A stretch of DNA of 64,000 nucleotides. Source: Spirochaetota bacterium. Lineage in GTDB: Bacteria > Spirochaetota > Spirochaetia > Treponematales > Breznakiellaceae. This document shows positions 35,120-43,857 of this stretch, in pieces. Position 1 is the first letter of the stretch, and each line of letters begins with the position of its first letter. The notes below the pieces were generated by a model. That model was given only the letters and a program-made list of their open reading frames with translations, was not told where the DNA came from and ran no database searches. The DNA lies in NCBI GenBank assembly GCA_023406985.1, contig JAEXTK010000180.1:26981-90980 (forward strand), given 5' to 3'. The translations under genes and the position numbers were made by a program.

Positions 35120-35710
35120 ATGAAGGGAGCCTGTGTGGAAATACTGCGAACCACCTCTATCCAGAATGAGGCTTCAAAGTCCCAGCGCATAGATGCATAC
35201 CCAGAACGGGGACAATTCCCCGATGACGTAACCTTCCGTAAATGCCTTGATGATAGCCAATGTATGCTGCTGGACTACTTCATCAGCGCGGCGTCAAAGA
35301 CGTTACCGAAACAGCTCCTGCAAGCCAATCCCGTCCATCTATCGATCAGTGTACTGATGAAGATCCAACCAAAGGAAAGCGATAATAGCACCCTGTGTCG
35401 CATCATGACCGCCGAAGCGGATGAAAGCGGGATTCCCCTCGATCGCTTTATTCTGCTTCTCGGGAAACGGCACTACGAGGCGGGGATAGAGGCTATTGAG
35501 AAGGCGGTAACAGCGTTCCCTATCAAGGCCGAGCTCCTCACCCCTGGGGATAATGAGCACCCTCCTTTCTACGAGAACGGTGAGGCGAGAGAAGCGGGAT
35601 ATCGGATTATCTTCTACCCAGGAAATGCGGATCTGGTGAGTAAGAGGGATGAGATCGTTGCCGGCTTTATCGTTCTGATTGAAGCAATAAAAGAAGCATA
35701 TAGCGCATAG
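35120..35710 (+). CDS. Hypothetical island protein, possibly toxin/nuclease accessory
   Basis: 196 residues from the ATG at 35120; a GTG at 35135 with AAGGGAG upstream is an equally good start. Not recognised. No signal or membrane segment. The middle reads L-H-L-like S-I-S-V-L-M-K-I-Q, and the C-terminus is hydrophobic (I-V-A-G-F-I-V-L-I-E-A-I-K-E-A-Y). It is followed after 19 bp by the nuclease-like gene and controlled by a promoter facing the XRE gene, so the two may form a unit. Confidence 0.55.
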   Translation: MKGACVEILRTTSIQNEASKSQRIDAYPERGQFPDDVTFRKCLDDSQCMLLDYFISAASKTLPKQLLQANPVHLSISVLMKIQPKESDNSTLCRIMTAEADESGIPLDRFILLLGKRHYEAGIEAIEKAVTAFPIKAELLTPGDNEHPPFYENGEAREAGYRIIFYPGNADLVSKRDEIVAGFIVLIEAIKEAYSA

Positions 35711-35729
35711 GTGAAAAAGGAGGATTCAA

Positions 35730-36548
35730 ATGGTAAGGGATATAAGGGCTCTCCTGGGTTTTACGGAAGGCTACTCTTCGATCTGCCGCGAGGAACGTAA
35801 CTATGCCGCCATGCTTTACGCGGCGCTAAGCCACGGCCAGAATGCAGGACGGTTTCTCTCCTTCTGCGATGTGCCGGTGACTAAAGACGCGGATGTCCAG
35901 TACTACTTCGAGTACGCTTTCCTCCGCGATCTCTGGAATACCGAATTGGACAACGTGAAGCTTCGCAGCGTCCTTCGTTCCTTTTTGAAGGTTGGAGATA
36001 TCGAGACCATTGTAGGCAAACCGATCCCGGAGTTGAATGGCCTCTTCGTCGAATCCAAGTCGCCCTCCGAGAAATGGGTCCAGTCGCCGGGGCGTTGGTC
36101 AGTTACCAGGATCGATGCCGTATTCCCAAAGAATGGGGACTTCCTCGCAGCCTGCAAGTTCAAGTGGGCCTTCAATATCAAACCGGATATCGTGTTCGAG
36201 ATTGGACGGGATCGGGCGATCTGCATAGAGATCAAGTACGAATCCGGGGAAGGGCAGTATCCGACCAATCCGAAGGAAAAAGAGATCTTCCGCCGCAGGG
36301 GAATTCCCTACGTCGGCCAGACGGAAGTTCAGAAGTACATGATGGAAGAGCTCCTAGGGATGAATACTGAGTTCCGCTTCCTGGTCTCCAAGAAGGCCAC
36401 GAGTTCGACCCACAAGGTGATCGATTGGAATGAGACTCTGGCGGCCCTGGACCTCTCTGGGCTTCCCGCCTTCCAGCAGGAAATGGCCAAGGCCATATCT
36501 CTAGTGTCCGGGAAGGGCTCTCCCGAGGATGTTGCGGAGGATGAATAG
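35730..36548 (+). CDS. Putative PD-(D/E)XK nuclease-like protein
   Basis: 272 residues with a strong AAAAAGGAGG ribosome binding site. Residues 165-195 read P-D-I-V-F-E-I-G-R-D-R-A-I-C-I-E-I-K-Y-E-S-G-E-G-Q-Y, which fits the D...E-x-K metal site of restriction-endonuclease-like folds, with Q-Y-P as a downstream element. The N-terminal 90 residues are helical and carry no recognised motif. Its role could be DNA cleavage in defence or mobile-element processing; the family is not named with confidence. Confidence 0.6.
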   Translation: MVRDIRALLGFTEGYSSICREERNYAAMLYAALSHGQNAGRFLSFCDVPVTKDADVQYYFEYAFLRDLWNTELDNVKLRSVLRSFLKVGDIETIVGKPIPELNGLFVESKSPSEKWVQSPGRWSVTRIDAVFPKNGDFLAACKFKWAFNIKPDIVFEIGRDRAICIEIKYESGEGQYPTNPKEKEIFRRRGIPYVGQTEVQKYMMEELLGMNTEFRFLVSKKATSSTHKVIDWNETLAALDLSGLPAFQQEMAKAISLVSGKGSPEDVAEDE

Positions 36549-36553
36549 GAAGA

Positions 36554-36571
36554 CCGGGGCGAATACCCCGG
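36554..36571. terminator. Hairpin between convergent genes
   Basis: CCGGGG, loop CGAATA, CCCCGG, located in the 30-bp gap between two convergent nuclease-like genes. No clear T-tract. Confidence 0.5.
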
Positions 36572-36578
36572 CCATTGC

Positions 36579-37562
36579 TTAGCGGAGAAAGGCGTAGCGG
36601 CTCTTCATGTAGCGGTACCAGGGCTCCAAGTCCGGGTAGCGGTCGAGGGGAAAGCTGCGGAATAGGTCTTCCGTATCGATGACCATGAAGTCATCAGGAT
36701 CGACGAGGAGCTTCCGCCATACGTCGTACGCGTCATCCCCGAAGGCCTTGAGCTGGGGGGATGTAACGGTACGGAGGGCTTTGTTCTCGGAGACCGCGAT
36801 ATGGGCGAGTCGGACCTGGTCGATGGTCGGGTCTCCCACTTCGCGGAACTGGGCTGCCAGGAGCTGCTGGCGCATGAGTTGGTAGAAGGGTTCCCACATG
36901 AAGTCGGTGATCTGGGGGACGAGTTCCAGGTTGATCGGCGTAAGCGGTCCGTAGAAGAGCTCCCGGTACGGCTCGACCCGGTCGGTCCCATCGGTCCTGT
37001 ACCTCTTATATACCGCCGCGTAGCTCTCCGAGTACTTCCATTCGATGAGGAGCAGCGTCCGCAGTCCATTCGAATCCTCGAAGATCACGGCCGCATCGAT
37101 TGAGGTATTCCCGGCGCCCCGATGACGTTCCTTTCCGAGCTTGGGGATCTCCCCGAGCAGGTTATGGGGATCGATCCACTCGAAGGTGACATAGCGGTCC
37201 TCCTCGACCGGGTGCATTCCGACGAGGTCCGGGAAGAAGGGTTTGAGAAGGTCTGCCAGGGCTACAGGATTGCGGATGAACGGGTAGAGCGCGTTTACGC
37301 AAAAAACTTGACTAGACGCTAAATGATTCGAGGGGAGTCCCGGAAGGGCCGCAGTGTGCCAGAGTATGCCCTCCTTTTCGAAGAGGGCGAGAGCGTCGTC
37401 CCGGAACTCCTGGTAGAGGTTATAGGCCGCATATTCAAGGGGCAGGCAGAAAGGGAACATTCGGGAATAGTACAGTCCGGGAACTTTTGCTTCCCGTGGC
37501 AGGGTCTTAGTCGTGAGCTTCCAGGCAAGCTGGCGCTTCTTTTCTACGGATAAAAAGTTCAA
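36579..37562 (-). CDS. PGN_0703-like putative restriction endonuclease
   Basis: 327 residues. Near residues 150-180 the sequence N-T-S-I-D-A-A-V-I-F-E-D, then L-L-L-I-E-W-K-Y-S-E-S-Y provides the D...E-x-K signature of PD-(D/E)XK nucleases. The wording resembles proteins annotated as the PGN_0703 family, a recollection not checked by search. The N-terminal region has L-Y-N-L-Y-Q-E-F-like helices. It is convergent with another nuclease-like gene and followed upstream by the Bet/RecT gene on the same strand. Confidence 0.6.
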   Translation of the reverse strand: MNFLSVEKKRQLAWKLTTKTLPREAKVPGLYYSRMFPFCLPLEYAAYNLYQEFRDDALALFEKEGILWHTAALPGLPSNHLASSQVFCVNALYPFIRNPVALADLLKPFFPDLVGMHPVEEDRYVTFEWIDPHNLLGEIPKLGKERHRGAGNTSIDAAVIFEDSNGLRTLLLIEWKYSESYAAVYKRYRTDGTDRVEPYRELFYGPLTPINLELVPQITDFMWEPFYQLMRQQLLAAQFREVGDPTIDQVRLAHIAVSENKALRTVTSPQLKAFGDDAYDVWRKLLVDPDDFMVIDTEDLFRSFPLDRYPDLEPWYRYMKSRYAFLR

Positions 37563-37591
37563 ATGGGTAATCTCCAGTGTTTGAGCTGAGT

Positions 37592-38542
37592 CTAGGCGGT
37601 GGCGCCCGCTACGGCGGCCCCATTCCTGACAACCTTCTCTGCGTAGCGGATCATCTTGCGGACGCCCTCAAGGTCATGAGCTTTCCAGGCCGTATTGAGT
37701 ATCCAGTCCCTGTGCTTCTCGGTGAACGCGGTGTAGTGTTCGTCAAGGAACGCGGTGAGACGATCCTGGAGGGAGGGGATGGTCTCGGGGGTGGCATCGG
37801 CCTGAGGCGGCTGGTGATCTTCGGCTTTCGGATGCTCAGACTCGGACAGGGCTTCTTCAGCCAGGATTGCCGAAGGAGTCTGGGGCGGCATTTCGGGCGG
37901 CGTGTGGTGGACCGGAGAAGAGGCGGCCGCTGGCTGTATCTGGGTAGGATGCGGCGCGGTAGGCGTAGTGACGGTTTCGGCATCAGGGAGCTCCGAGGCA
38001 TCGTAAGGAAGCCCGCCAAGCTCATCTGGGAACGCCAATCTGAACCCCTGACTTACGGCGACCTTCTTGAGCTGGAACCGTGGCTGTTTGGTCCAGAACG
38101 AGGACGGAGTTCCGTCGCGCTTTTTCTGGACGGCCTCCTTCCAATAGACCTCGTGGACAAACCCCTTCGACCAGTCCTTCCGATGGATCTCGACGCAAGC
38201 CTTCATTTCTTCGCCCTGTCCTTCGACCCAGGCGCGCCAGCCGTCGAGCTTGCCGGTACGCTCGGCTCGCTTGAGGTAGACCTCGTAGCCCGTGATGATG
38301 GAGAGGCGACGGTACTCGCCTTCACCGTAAACGACCACGTGGATCTCTCTTTTGAAGGGATTGAGGTGGAATGCCTGGGCGATCTCGATGAACTGGAGCT
38401 TCTCAGGTTCGGTGAGCTGGGCCGCGAGGCCGAACGCGGTGAGATAGTCCAGGATGACTTGCTTCTGGACCTCGCCTGGAACAGCAGGGGTGGACCCCGG
38501 TGGCTGCCTGGTGGTGGCCGGGAACGTGGATACTGGGGACAT
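37592..38542 (-). CDS. Phage Bet/RecT-like single-strand annealing recombinase
   Basis: 316 residues. Residues 25-190 follow the lambda Bet plan: F-I-E-I-A-Q-A-F-H-L-N-P-F-K-R-E-I-H-V-V near residue 45, I-I-T-G-Y-E-V-Y-L-K-R-A-E-R near 80, then V-Y-W-K-E-A-V, W-x-x-x-P-R-F-Q-L-K-K-V-A-V-S-Q-G-F-R. These proteins anneal complementary single strands during phage recombination. A long Pro/Ala/Thr-rich linker at 215-265 separates it from a small C-terminal helical domain, unusual for Bet. The partner exonuclease was not found beside it. Confidence 0.82.
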   Translation of the reverse strand: MSPVSTFPATTRQPPGSTPAVPGEVQKQVILDYLTAFGLAAQLTEPEKLQFIEIAQAFHLNPFKREIHVVVYGEGEYRRLSIITGYEVYLKRAERTGKLDGWRAWVEGQGEEMKACVEIHRKDWSKGFVHEVYWKEAVQKKRDGTPSSFWTKQPRFQLKKVAVSQGFRLAFPDELGGLPYDASELPDAETVTTPTAPHPTQIQPAAASSPVHHTPPEMPPQTPSAILAEEALSESEHPKAEDHQPPQADATPETIPSLQDRLTAFLDEHYTAFTEKHRDWILNTAWKAHDLEGVRKMIRYAEKVVRNGAAVAGATA

Positions 38543-38640
38543 TGGAGACCTCCTAATGAGTTGGGATCTCCAATAGCAGTAGAAGGTACTTGCTCAAGAA
38601 GGAAATGGATGTATGATAGAATAAGTACTAGGGAGGACCG

Positions 38641-38988
38641 ATGGATTCATCATTGCTTCAAGAACTAGACAATACTATCAGAAAGACAATCTCATCGGAT
38701 ATGAGTAAGGTGAGAGTCTTTGACTCGCACTCCATCATAAATCATCTGTTCTTCAACCACAAAGCACTCTTCAAGAGAGTGATTGCAGCTTTTGCGCCAG
38801 CAACGCCGGAACAAATGGTGGCATTTCGACGTAATATTTACGCTAGGATTGAAGCATCCAGCAATGACTTGATAGAGATCGTTAAGGACGAACAATCATG
38901 GTCAGTTTTATATGACGGTAGTTTTGGGCCTTGCTCGTATTGGACTCGGCTAACTCGAGATGAGCGAGCCGCTAAGAAGGGAAAATAG
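38641..38988 (+). CDS. Hypothetical island protein
   Basis: 115 residues, preceded by AGGGAGGACC. Mostly helical and soluble, ending with R-D-E-R-A-A-K-K-G-K. Not recognised. Base composition is lower in G+C than the host. It stands alone in the gap between the divergent Bet gene and a GIY-YIG-like gene. Confidence 0.5.
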   Translation: MDSSLLQELDNTIRKTISSDMSKVRVFDSHSIINHLFFNHKALFKRVIAAFAPATPEQMVAFRRNIYARIEASSNDLIEIVKDEQSWSVLYDGSFGPCSYWTRLTRDERAAKKGK

Positions 38989-39033
38989 TAATTTAAGTGA
39001 GTTACCCTGCGCTATCTCCTACTAGAGGTTTAG

Positions 39034-39516
39034 ATGTTAGGCCCCTTTACTTATCAAATTAAAGTCGTAAACGGCGAGATGCAGAAAGATAGGAATTTTG
39101 AATCGCCCGTAACCTTGAATAATGGCAAAATATACGTGATCTCGGACAATCTTCAAATCATCTATGTAGGTGTTACTTCTCAGTCAATCGGCACAAGACT
39201 CCGAACGGGTCAGGATCATTTTAAGAATCCTAAGAATGGTTACTACGGATACAAGTGGCTCAACGAAGATCGAAATTTATATCTCGACATATTTGTTTCC
39301 GAAGAGAGCGAAATACGTGAAGATAATGAGTTCATAGAAACTGTCGAAGCGGAAGTCGCCTACTTGGTTAGAAATCTTGACGGTCAGTGGCCAGCAAACC
39401 AGACAGAGATCCATTTTCACCCTTCATCGGAGAAACACAGGCGTGCTGCACTTTTTATTGTGAATGCCATCAAGAATCGGTCAACAATCGCGGCAAAAGC
39501 TATATCATCCATGTAG
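39034..39516 (+). CDS. GIY-YIG-like nuclease domain protein
   Basis: 160 residues. The segment K-I-Y-V-I-S-D-N, then I-I-Y-V-G-V-T-S-Q-S-I-G-T-R-L-R (about residues 30-60) fits the GIY-YIG fold, with strand K-I-Y-V-I replacing GIY and I-Y-V-G replacing YIG, the conserved Arg in T-R-L-R, and a Glu (V-E-A-E-V-A) near residue 108. A-T rich codon use separates it from the host. Function could be DNA cleavage in mobile-element or defence context; the active site is plausible but weak. Confidence 0.6.
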   Translation: MLGPFTYQIKVVNGEMQKDRNFESPVTLNNGKIYVISDNLQIIYVGVTSQSIGTRLRTGQDHFKNPKNGYYGYKWLNEDRNLYLDIFVSEESEIREDNEFIETVEAEVAYLVRNLDGQWPANQTEIHFHPSSEKHRRAALFIVNAIKNRSTIAAKAISSM

Positions 39517-39529
39517 AGCACTGACCATC

Positions 39530-39817
39530 GTGAAACACGAAGCCCATTGCGCTGAATCGCTTTCTCTCTTCGGTGCAGAGTGGGAAGAAGTCCATTTCTG
39601 GCTTGATGCCTTTGCAGGAAAGCCGCCTTATGGTATGCGCCATCGGCGTGTGCGTCATCACTTAGCCGGTATTGAAGAGATTCGGAAACTTTTTGGTGAT
39701 GATGCGGTTGCGGTCACAATACAGCATATAAAAAGCGATCTGAAAGAAGAAGGATGGACCGAGTCAGACCATTTCCCAGATGATGAGAAAGACTATGTTC
39801 GGATGGGTTTGTTTTAG
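39530..39817 (+). CDS. DUF6915-like small protein
   Basis: 95 residues from a GTG at 39530. The pattern H-x-A-H at the start, V-H-F-W-L-D, R-H-R-R-V-R-H-H-L-A-G-I, and E-I-R-K-L-F-G resembles DUF6915 proteins, which are His-rich small proteins of unknown function on phage and plasmid DNA. The match is from memory. The start codon has only a weak ribosome binding site. Confidence 0.5.
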   Translation: MKHEAHCAESLSLFGAEWEEVHFWLDAFAGKPPYGMRHRRVRHHLAGIEEIRKLFGDDAVAVTIQHIKSDLKEEGWTESDHFPDDEKDYVRMGLF

Positions 39818-39824
39818 ATAATGA

Positions 39825-39850
39825 GAGAACGGACCATACCGTCCGTTCTC
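39825..39850. terminator. Bidirectional hairpin
   Basis: GAGAACGGAC, loop CATACC, GTCCGTTCTC, located between two convergent genes. Confidence 0.65.
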
Positions 39851-39859
39851 ATACTCGCA

Positions 39860-40486
39860 TCACTTCACATTCGTGTACTTCAAGGGCAGTAGTGCGTCAT
39901 CGATTTTGATTTTCCAATCACCCTGTCCAAGGAGTTCTTTCGAAACTTCGAAGACATAGGCATTGTCGACGCTGATTCCTGGATTAAGGTCGCTTAAGAC
40001 CTTCGCATCAGAGTTCCAACTATCAGGCAATCGGCTCGTTGCGTCATAGTCCATCTTGTAGGTAGCTCCATCGCCTGAGACGAGCTCTGCCGCTGGGATG
40101 CTATACGATTTTACCGGTTCTTTCCCTTTGTTGCTTATATGCCACTGGACTGCAACAAAGATACCTCCTGCTGAAGGTTTCTTTTCATCGCCAAATATGG
40201 CAGGGAGAGTCGTCAGCTTCTCCACTCGGGAAACAGTAACTTCGATAGTATTTTCGACAAAGAACGGTTTGCCGACCACATACTCCTGAGCTGGCTTGCT
40301 ACTCGCTGCCGCCGCTCCCTTCGCGCCATCGTTGAAAGCCATTCCCAAGCCGACGAACAAGACAACAACCCCTATCAGTTTGAAAATGAACGGAGTTCCT
40401 TGTTTCGCGCCGCACGTTGGGCAAACTTTAGCACTCTTCGCGATCATGTTCTTACACGTTTTGCACGCCTTCATTCCAGACATCAT
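39860..40486 (-). CDS. Zinc-ribbon membrane protein with DUF4352-like domain
   Basis: 208 residues. The start has two C-x2-C pairs (C-K-T-C and C-P-T-C within residues 8-26), a zinc ribbon, then one transmembrane helix at about 32-52, then an Ig-like beta domain (I-E-V-T-V-S-R-V-E-K, F-V-A-V-Q-W-H-I-S-N-K-G-K-E) typical of DUF4352/telokin-like proteins. The ribbon would face the cytoplasm and the beta domain outside. It is on the same strand 43 bp after the AAA+ ATPase gene and may be part of that operon. Confidence 0.7.
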   Translation of the reverse strand: MMSGMKACKTCKNMIAKSAKVCPTCGAKQGTPFIFKLIGVVVLFVGLGMAFNDGAKGAAAASSKPAQEYVVGKPFFVENTIEVTVSRVEKLTTLPAIFGDEKKPSAGGIFVAVQWHISNKGKEPVKSYSIPAAELVSGDGATYKMDYDATSRLPDSWNSDAKVLSDLNPGISVDNAYVFEVSKELLGQGDWKIKIDDALLPLKYTNVK

Positions 40487-40529
40487 GTCACTCCTCTTGT
40501 ATCAACTACCGAGTCTCAAGACCCGATTA

Positions 40530-42773
40530 TTAGCGTTGTGATGGTCCGCAGTTCCCGGTATTGAATCCGATTGTCGTCGTTCGCGTATTTCGTGGCTTCG
40601 CTTCACCCTTGAGGGCGCTGAGGAAGTACTCCACCGACAGTTCGGCCTCCGGCAGAATCGATGCGACACCGTTTACAGCAGCGAAGTCGCCGGGGACATA
40701 GGGGCCTGCGGCAATGAAGCGGCGCCGTTCTTCTTCGCTTAGATCAGCCTTGGGAAAGAAGCGGTGGAACAGTAATTCTGCGTTTTCATCTGATAGGACA
40801 CCGAATTCCGCCTTAAGGTGGAAACGTCTGAGGACAGCGGTATCCAAGTTCTTGACGATATTGGTTGTACAGATAAGGATGCCGCGGTACTCCTCCATCC
40901 GCGTCAGGAATTCATCGACATGAGTAAGTTCCCAGGATTGTCGCGCCATTCCTCGGTCGTAGAGGAAGGAGTCCGCTTCATCGATGAGGAGGATGTCTCC
41001 AGCTTCCTCGGCCGCCGCGAACATTTCGGCAATATGCCGTTCCGCCTCTCCGACGTAGGGCGAAAGGATGTCCGACGCTCGTCGAATGTCGAGCTTTAAG
41101 TCACATTCCTTCGCGATGTGCCGCGCAAGCTCTGTCTTGCCCGTGCCCGGCAGGCCGTGGAAGAGGAGTCGCAATCCATTCCGTCCTTCCGTCTCATATG
41201 CTTCCGTGCGGCGAGCGGTCTCCCGGACGCAGTTTTGGATCCGTACTGCCGGGATTGAAACGTTTAGCACATCGATCAGATAGTTGCGCTCTACCCTCTG
41301 CATCTTCTTCGGTTTTCCCGAAACGAGCTTCCCGTTGGCGGCGAAGAGCGTTTCGATGTAGCGGATGACCTCGTCCTCATCCGTGCTTGATCTACAAAGT
41401 TCTTCAAGGGCTGAGCGCATATTCGCGATGGCGGCGCCGGTCAGATTCCAGTTCCCTGCAAGTTCAGCGATGCGCTTCTTCGCGTCTTCGCCGATCGGCA
41501 GTTCAGAGACTGCATCACTTGCCAGGCTGGTCAGCCGTTCGCTCTTGAGCGGTGAAAACTCGATCGAAAAAGTGAAGCGTCGGCGAGTTGACGGCAGGAT
41601 GCTCCGTGTTCCATTCACGATCCAGATGATCGGGCAGCGTACCTGATCGAGAAAGGTATTTACCCTTGCTTTGTTATCCTTGTTTCCGACCATGATGTCT
41701 GAAAGCCACGTCGAGCCGCCGTCGAGTATGTCCTCAGCTTCGTCGACTACGATGACGGAGGTAGCTGGGTCGAGGGATGCATCTACCAAGCCGAGATTCC
41801 CGAGGGCTTCACTCTGGCGGCCATCTTCCCGTTCGTAGAAATATGCGGTCTTTCCTGCTTCGGCGGCGAGCGCTCTGGCGAATTCGGTCTTGCCGCTTCC
41901 TTCGCTACCGTGGAGCAGGAGCTGAGCGGGCGTCTTCCCTTTAAGGAGCGTCAGGCAGAGGGTGCGCTGCTTCTCTGATACGGGGAAAGAATCGAAAGGA
42001 TAGACGGACCCGCTTCTGGTTTTCGCCAGGTTCTCGTAAAAGTTTCGGGCGCCGGGAAGTGTGAGAAACTCGACGATGGGGTAGGTCAGCTCGAAATCGA
42101 GCCGGTCTGGTCGTGAGTTGTCGATGAGGCGCTGCATTCGCAGGGTGCCTCTCGGCCTCAGCGCTTCGTAAAGCTCACTTTCCGTCCGGCCGAGGCAGAT
42201 GGCGATCCCGCGATGGACTTCCCGTTTATTCCATGCGTTGAAGAGGCTTTCGAATTTGTCGAAACTCCCTTCAACGAAAAAGAAAATCAGGAGAGAAAGT
42301 TCCACAGCGCTTAGCTTGAAGGTATCCTTCAGGAAGGAAAGCCGCTTCTCAAATTCCGTCGAGGGCTTCGGCGTATTCGCAAGCCGACAATGCGTTTCGA
42401 GAGCTTTGACTGCCTGATTCCGGTATCCCTTTGTGTCGCAGACGCGGAGCAGGGTAGTCAGTAGTTCCTGGGGATTCTCATCGATTTCGAGGCCTTGTAT
42501 GAAGCGTTCGCCGGTCTCTACCATCTCGGCGGAAAAACCGGCCTTGTGCGCGACCAGCGGTAGAAGGTCCCGCACTATGCGCTGCTTGCGCGTCTGATCG
42601 AGATGAGTGTAGACGAGTTCAAGAAATTCGTCGGTGAAGCGATGCCGGGAGAGGAGCTGGCGGACATAGGTTTCTTCGAAGGAAGAAAGGACGACGTCGC
42701 GCCGCGATCTGCGGCGCAGCTTGTTCTCGCTATCCCCATCGGCTTCGAATGGATTGTACCTTCTGCGCATCAT
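40530..42773 (-). CDS. Tandem AAA+ ATPase
   Basis: 747 residues. Two AAA+ modules follow a helical N-terminal region of about 250 residues. Module 1 has Walker A G-S-E-G-S-G-K-T at 289-296 and Walker B V-I-V-V-D-E-A-E near 340-347. Module 2 has G-L-P-G-T-G-K-T at 540-547, I-L-L-I-D-E-A-D near 594-601, and an arginine-finger-like R-R-F-H. The second module resembles classic AAA proteins (FtsH/Cdc48-like remodelers). The ATPase follows a WYL regulator and a zinc-ribbon protein on the same strand, a layout seen for defence-type operons. No protease or nuclease domain is fused, so its client is unknown. Confidence 0.85.
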   Translation of the reverse strand: MMRRRYNPFEADGDSENKLRRRSRRDVVLSSFEETYVRQLLSRHRFTDEFLELVYTHLDQTRKQRIVRDLLPLVAHKAGFSAEMVETGERFIQGLEIDENPQELLTTLLRVCDTKGYRNQAVKALETHCRLANTPKPSTEFEKRLSFLKDTFKLSAVELSLLIFFFVEGSFDKFESLFNAWNKREVHRGIAICLGRTESELYEALRPRGTLRMQRLIDNSRPDRLDFELTYPIVEFLTLPGARNFYENLAKTRSGSVYPFDSFPVSEKQRTLCLTLLKGKTPAQLLLHGSEGSGKTEFARALAAEAGKTAYFYEREDGRQSEALGNLGLVDASLDPATSVIVVDEAEDILDGGSTWLSDIMVGNKDNKARVNTFLDQVRCPIIWIVNGTRSILPSTRRRFTFSIEFSPLKSERLTSLASDAVSELPIGEDAKKRIAELAGNWNLTGAAIANMRSALEELCRSSTDEDEVIRYIETLFAANGKLVSGKPKKMQRVERNYLIDVLNVSIPAVRIQNCVRETARRTEAYETEGRNGLRLLFHGLPGTGKTELARHIAKECDLKLDIRRASDILSPYVGEAERHIAEMFAAAEEAGDILLIDEADSFLYDRGMARQSWELTHVDEFLTRMEEYRGILICTTNIVKNLDTAVLRRFHLKAEFGVLSDENAELLFHRFFPKADLSEEERRRFIAAGPYVPGDFAAVNGVASILPEAELSVEYFLSALKGEAKPRNTRTTTIGFNTGNCGPSQR

Positions 42774-42819
42774 GATCTCCTGATGCGTAGAGGCTACCTG
42801 GCAGGTCTGTCAGAAAGTG

Positions 42820-43821
42820 CTAGATATTGCTCGACCGATACTGCGCGGTGATTTGTTCCACTTCAGTCTGTACTAGGTCGCGGAGCATGGAAGGTTCGAG
42901 CACGCGGACTTGCGCGCCCAAGCTAAGTACCCAGCGCTTGATCTCTTCAGTTCCGGCCGCCCTGAACCGGAGAGTGAGGCTCCCATCCTTCTCTTCATCC
43001 AGCCGCTGGTTGGTCGCCCAAATCCGTTCCCGGATGTACGGTGCCGCCTTGGCGTTGAACCGCAGTACGACATCGATAGGCTTTTCGATGACGATGCCGA
43101 AGCTCTCCGCAAGCAGAGCTCGGGGATCATAGGCCTCCGGCGGCGTGAAGCGCTCCTTCTTCGCGGTCAGATCTTGTATTCGGTCGATGGCTAAGACTCG
43201 GATATCTTGTCCGTGCTTGGGAACAGCGGCGATGAGGTAAAGTCCGTTGTCATACTCCATGATGGTGAGGGGATGGATGTCATAGGTCTTCACTAGCCCG
43301 GTGGACGCCGCCGCGTAGGTAACGGAGCACACCTCCCGCTTATCAACCGCAGTGAGTATGGTCCTGACCAGGGGCCCCTTTTCTCCGTAATCTTTTTTTC
43401 GTTTGAGGGCGACGTGCACGTCGGCTGCCCGATCGATAGGGCGAAGCACGTTCTTTCTGCGCAGTTTTTCTTTTAGTGTTCCGATCTGCGGCGCGAGATC
43501 GCCGGTATCAAGGAGTCCTGAGTTCTCTATTACAAGGGATAGGAGCAGCCGTTCTTTCTGGTCGAGTAGCAGTAGCGCATCACCTTCCGCCTCATAATCG
43601 TTTCTCCCATGAATCTTCCAGCGCATCTGGTTTGTCGGGCCGTAGGGATCAAGCTCGTTGTAGAGCGGTACTCCGTGTTCCTGTAGGCTGTCGAGGAGCC
43701 GATAGACCGTACTTTCGCTCGCGTCATCGAGGGCCTTCCGCAGCTCCTTGATAGTTACGCCCTGCGGTCTCTTAACGAGCTCGAAGGCCCGGAGATATTT
43801 GAGAGTGAAGTCTCTCCGCAT
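42820..43821 (-). CDS. WYL-domain transcriptional regulator
   Basis: 333 residues. An N-terminal winged helix (R-A-F-E-L-V-K-R-P-Q-G-V-T-I-K-E-L, residues 11-60), a central WYL domain around Y-L-I-A-A-V-P-K-H-G-Q-D-I-R-V-L-A-I-D-R-I (about 195-215) and a C-terminal WCX-like part with V-L-R-F-N-A. WYL domains bind nucleic acid or nucleotide ligands and control defence operons. It sits between the zinc-ribbon gene and the AAA+ gene, 36 and 46 bp apart, so the three are probably one transcript. Confidence 0.85.
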   Translation of the reverse strand: MRRDFTLKYLRAFELVKRPQGVTIKELRKALDDASESTVYRLLDSLQEHGVPLYNELDPYGPTNQMRWKIHGRNDYEAEGDALLLLDQKERLLLSLVIENSGLLDTGDLAPQIGTLKEKLRRKNVLRPIDRAADVHVALKRKKDYGEKGPLVRTILTAVDKREVCSVTYAAASTGLVKTYDIHPLTIMEYDNGLYLIAAVPKHGQDIRVLAIDRIQDLTAKKERFTPPEAYDPRALLAESFGIVIEKPIDVVLRFNAKAAPYIRERIWATNQRLDEEKDGSLTLRFRAAGTEEIKRWVLSLGAQVRVLEPSMLRDLVQTEVEQITAQYRSSNI

Positions 43822-43857
43822 GTTTTGTGCTCCCCGTCGGTGTTATCTACAAGTGTA

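Noticed and set aside
36579..37562. Transposase identity for the 327-aa protein
   Set aside because: No DDE or terminal inverted repeats; the D...E-x-K pattern fits a nuclease better.
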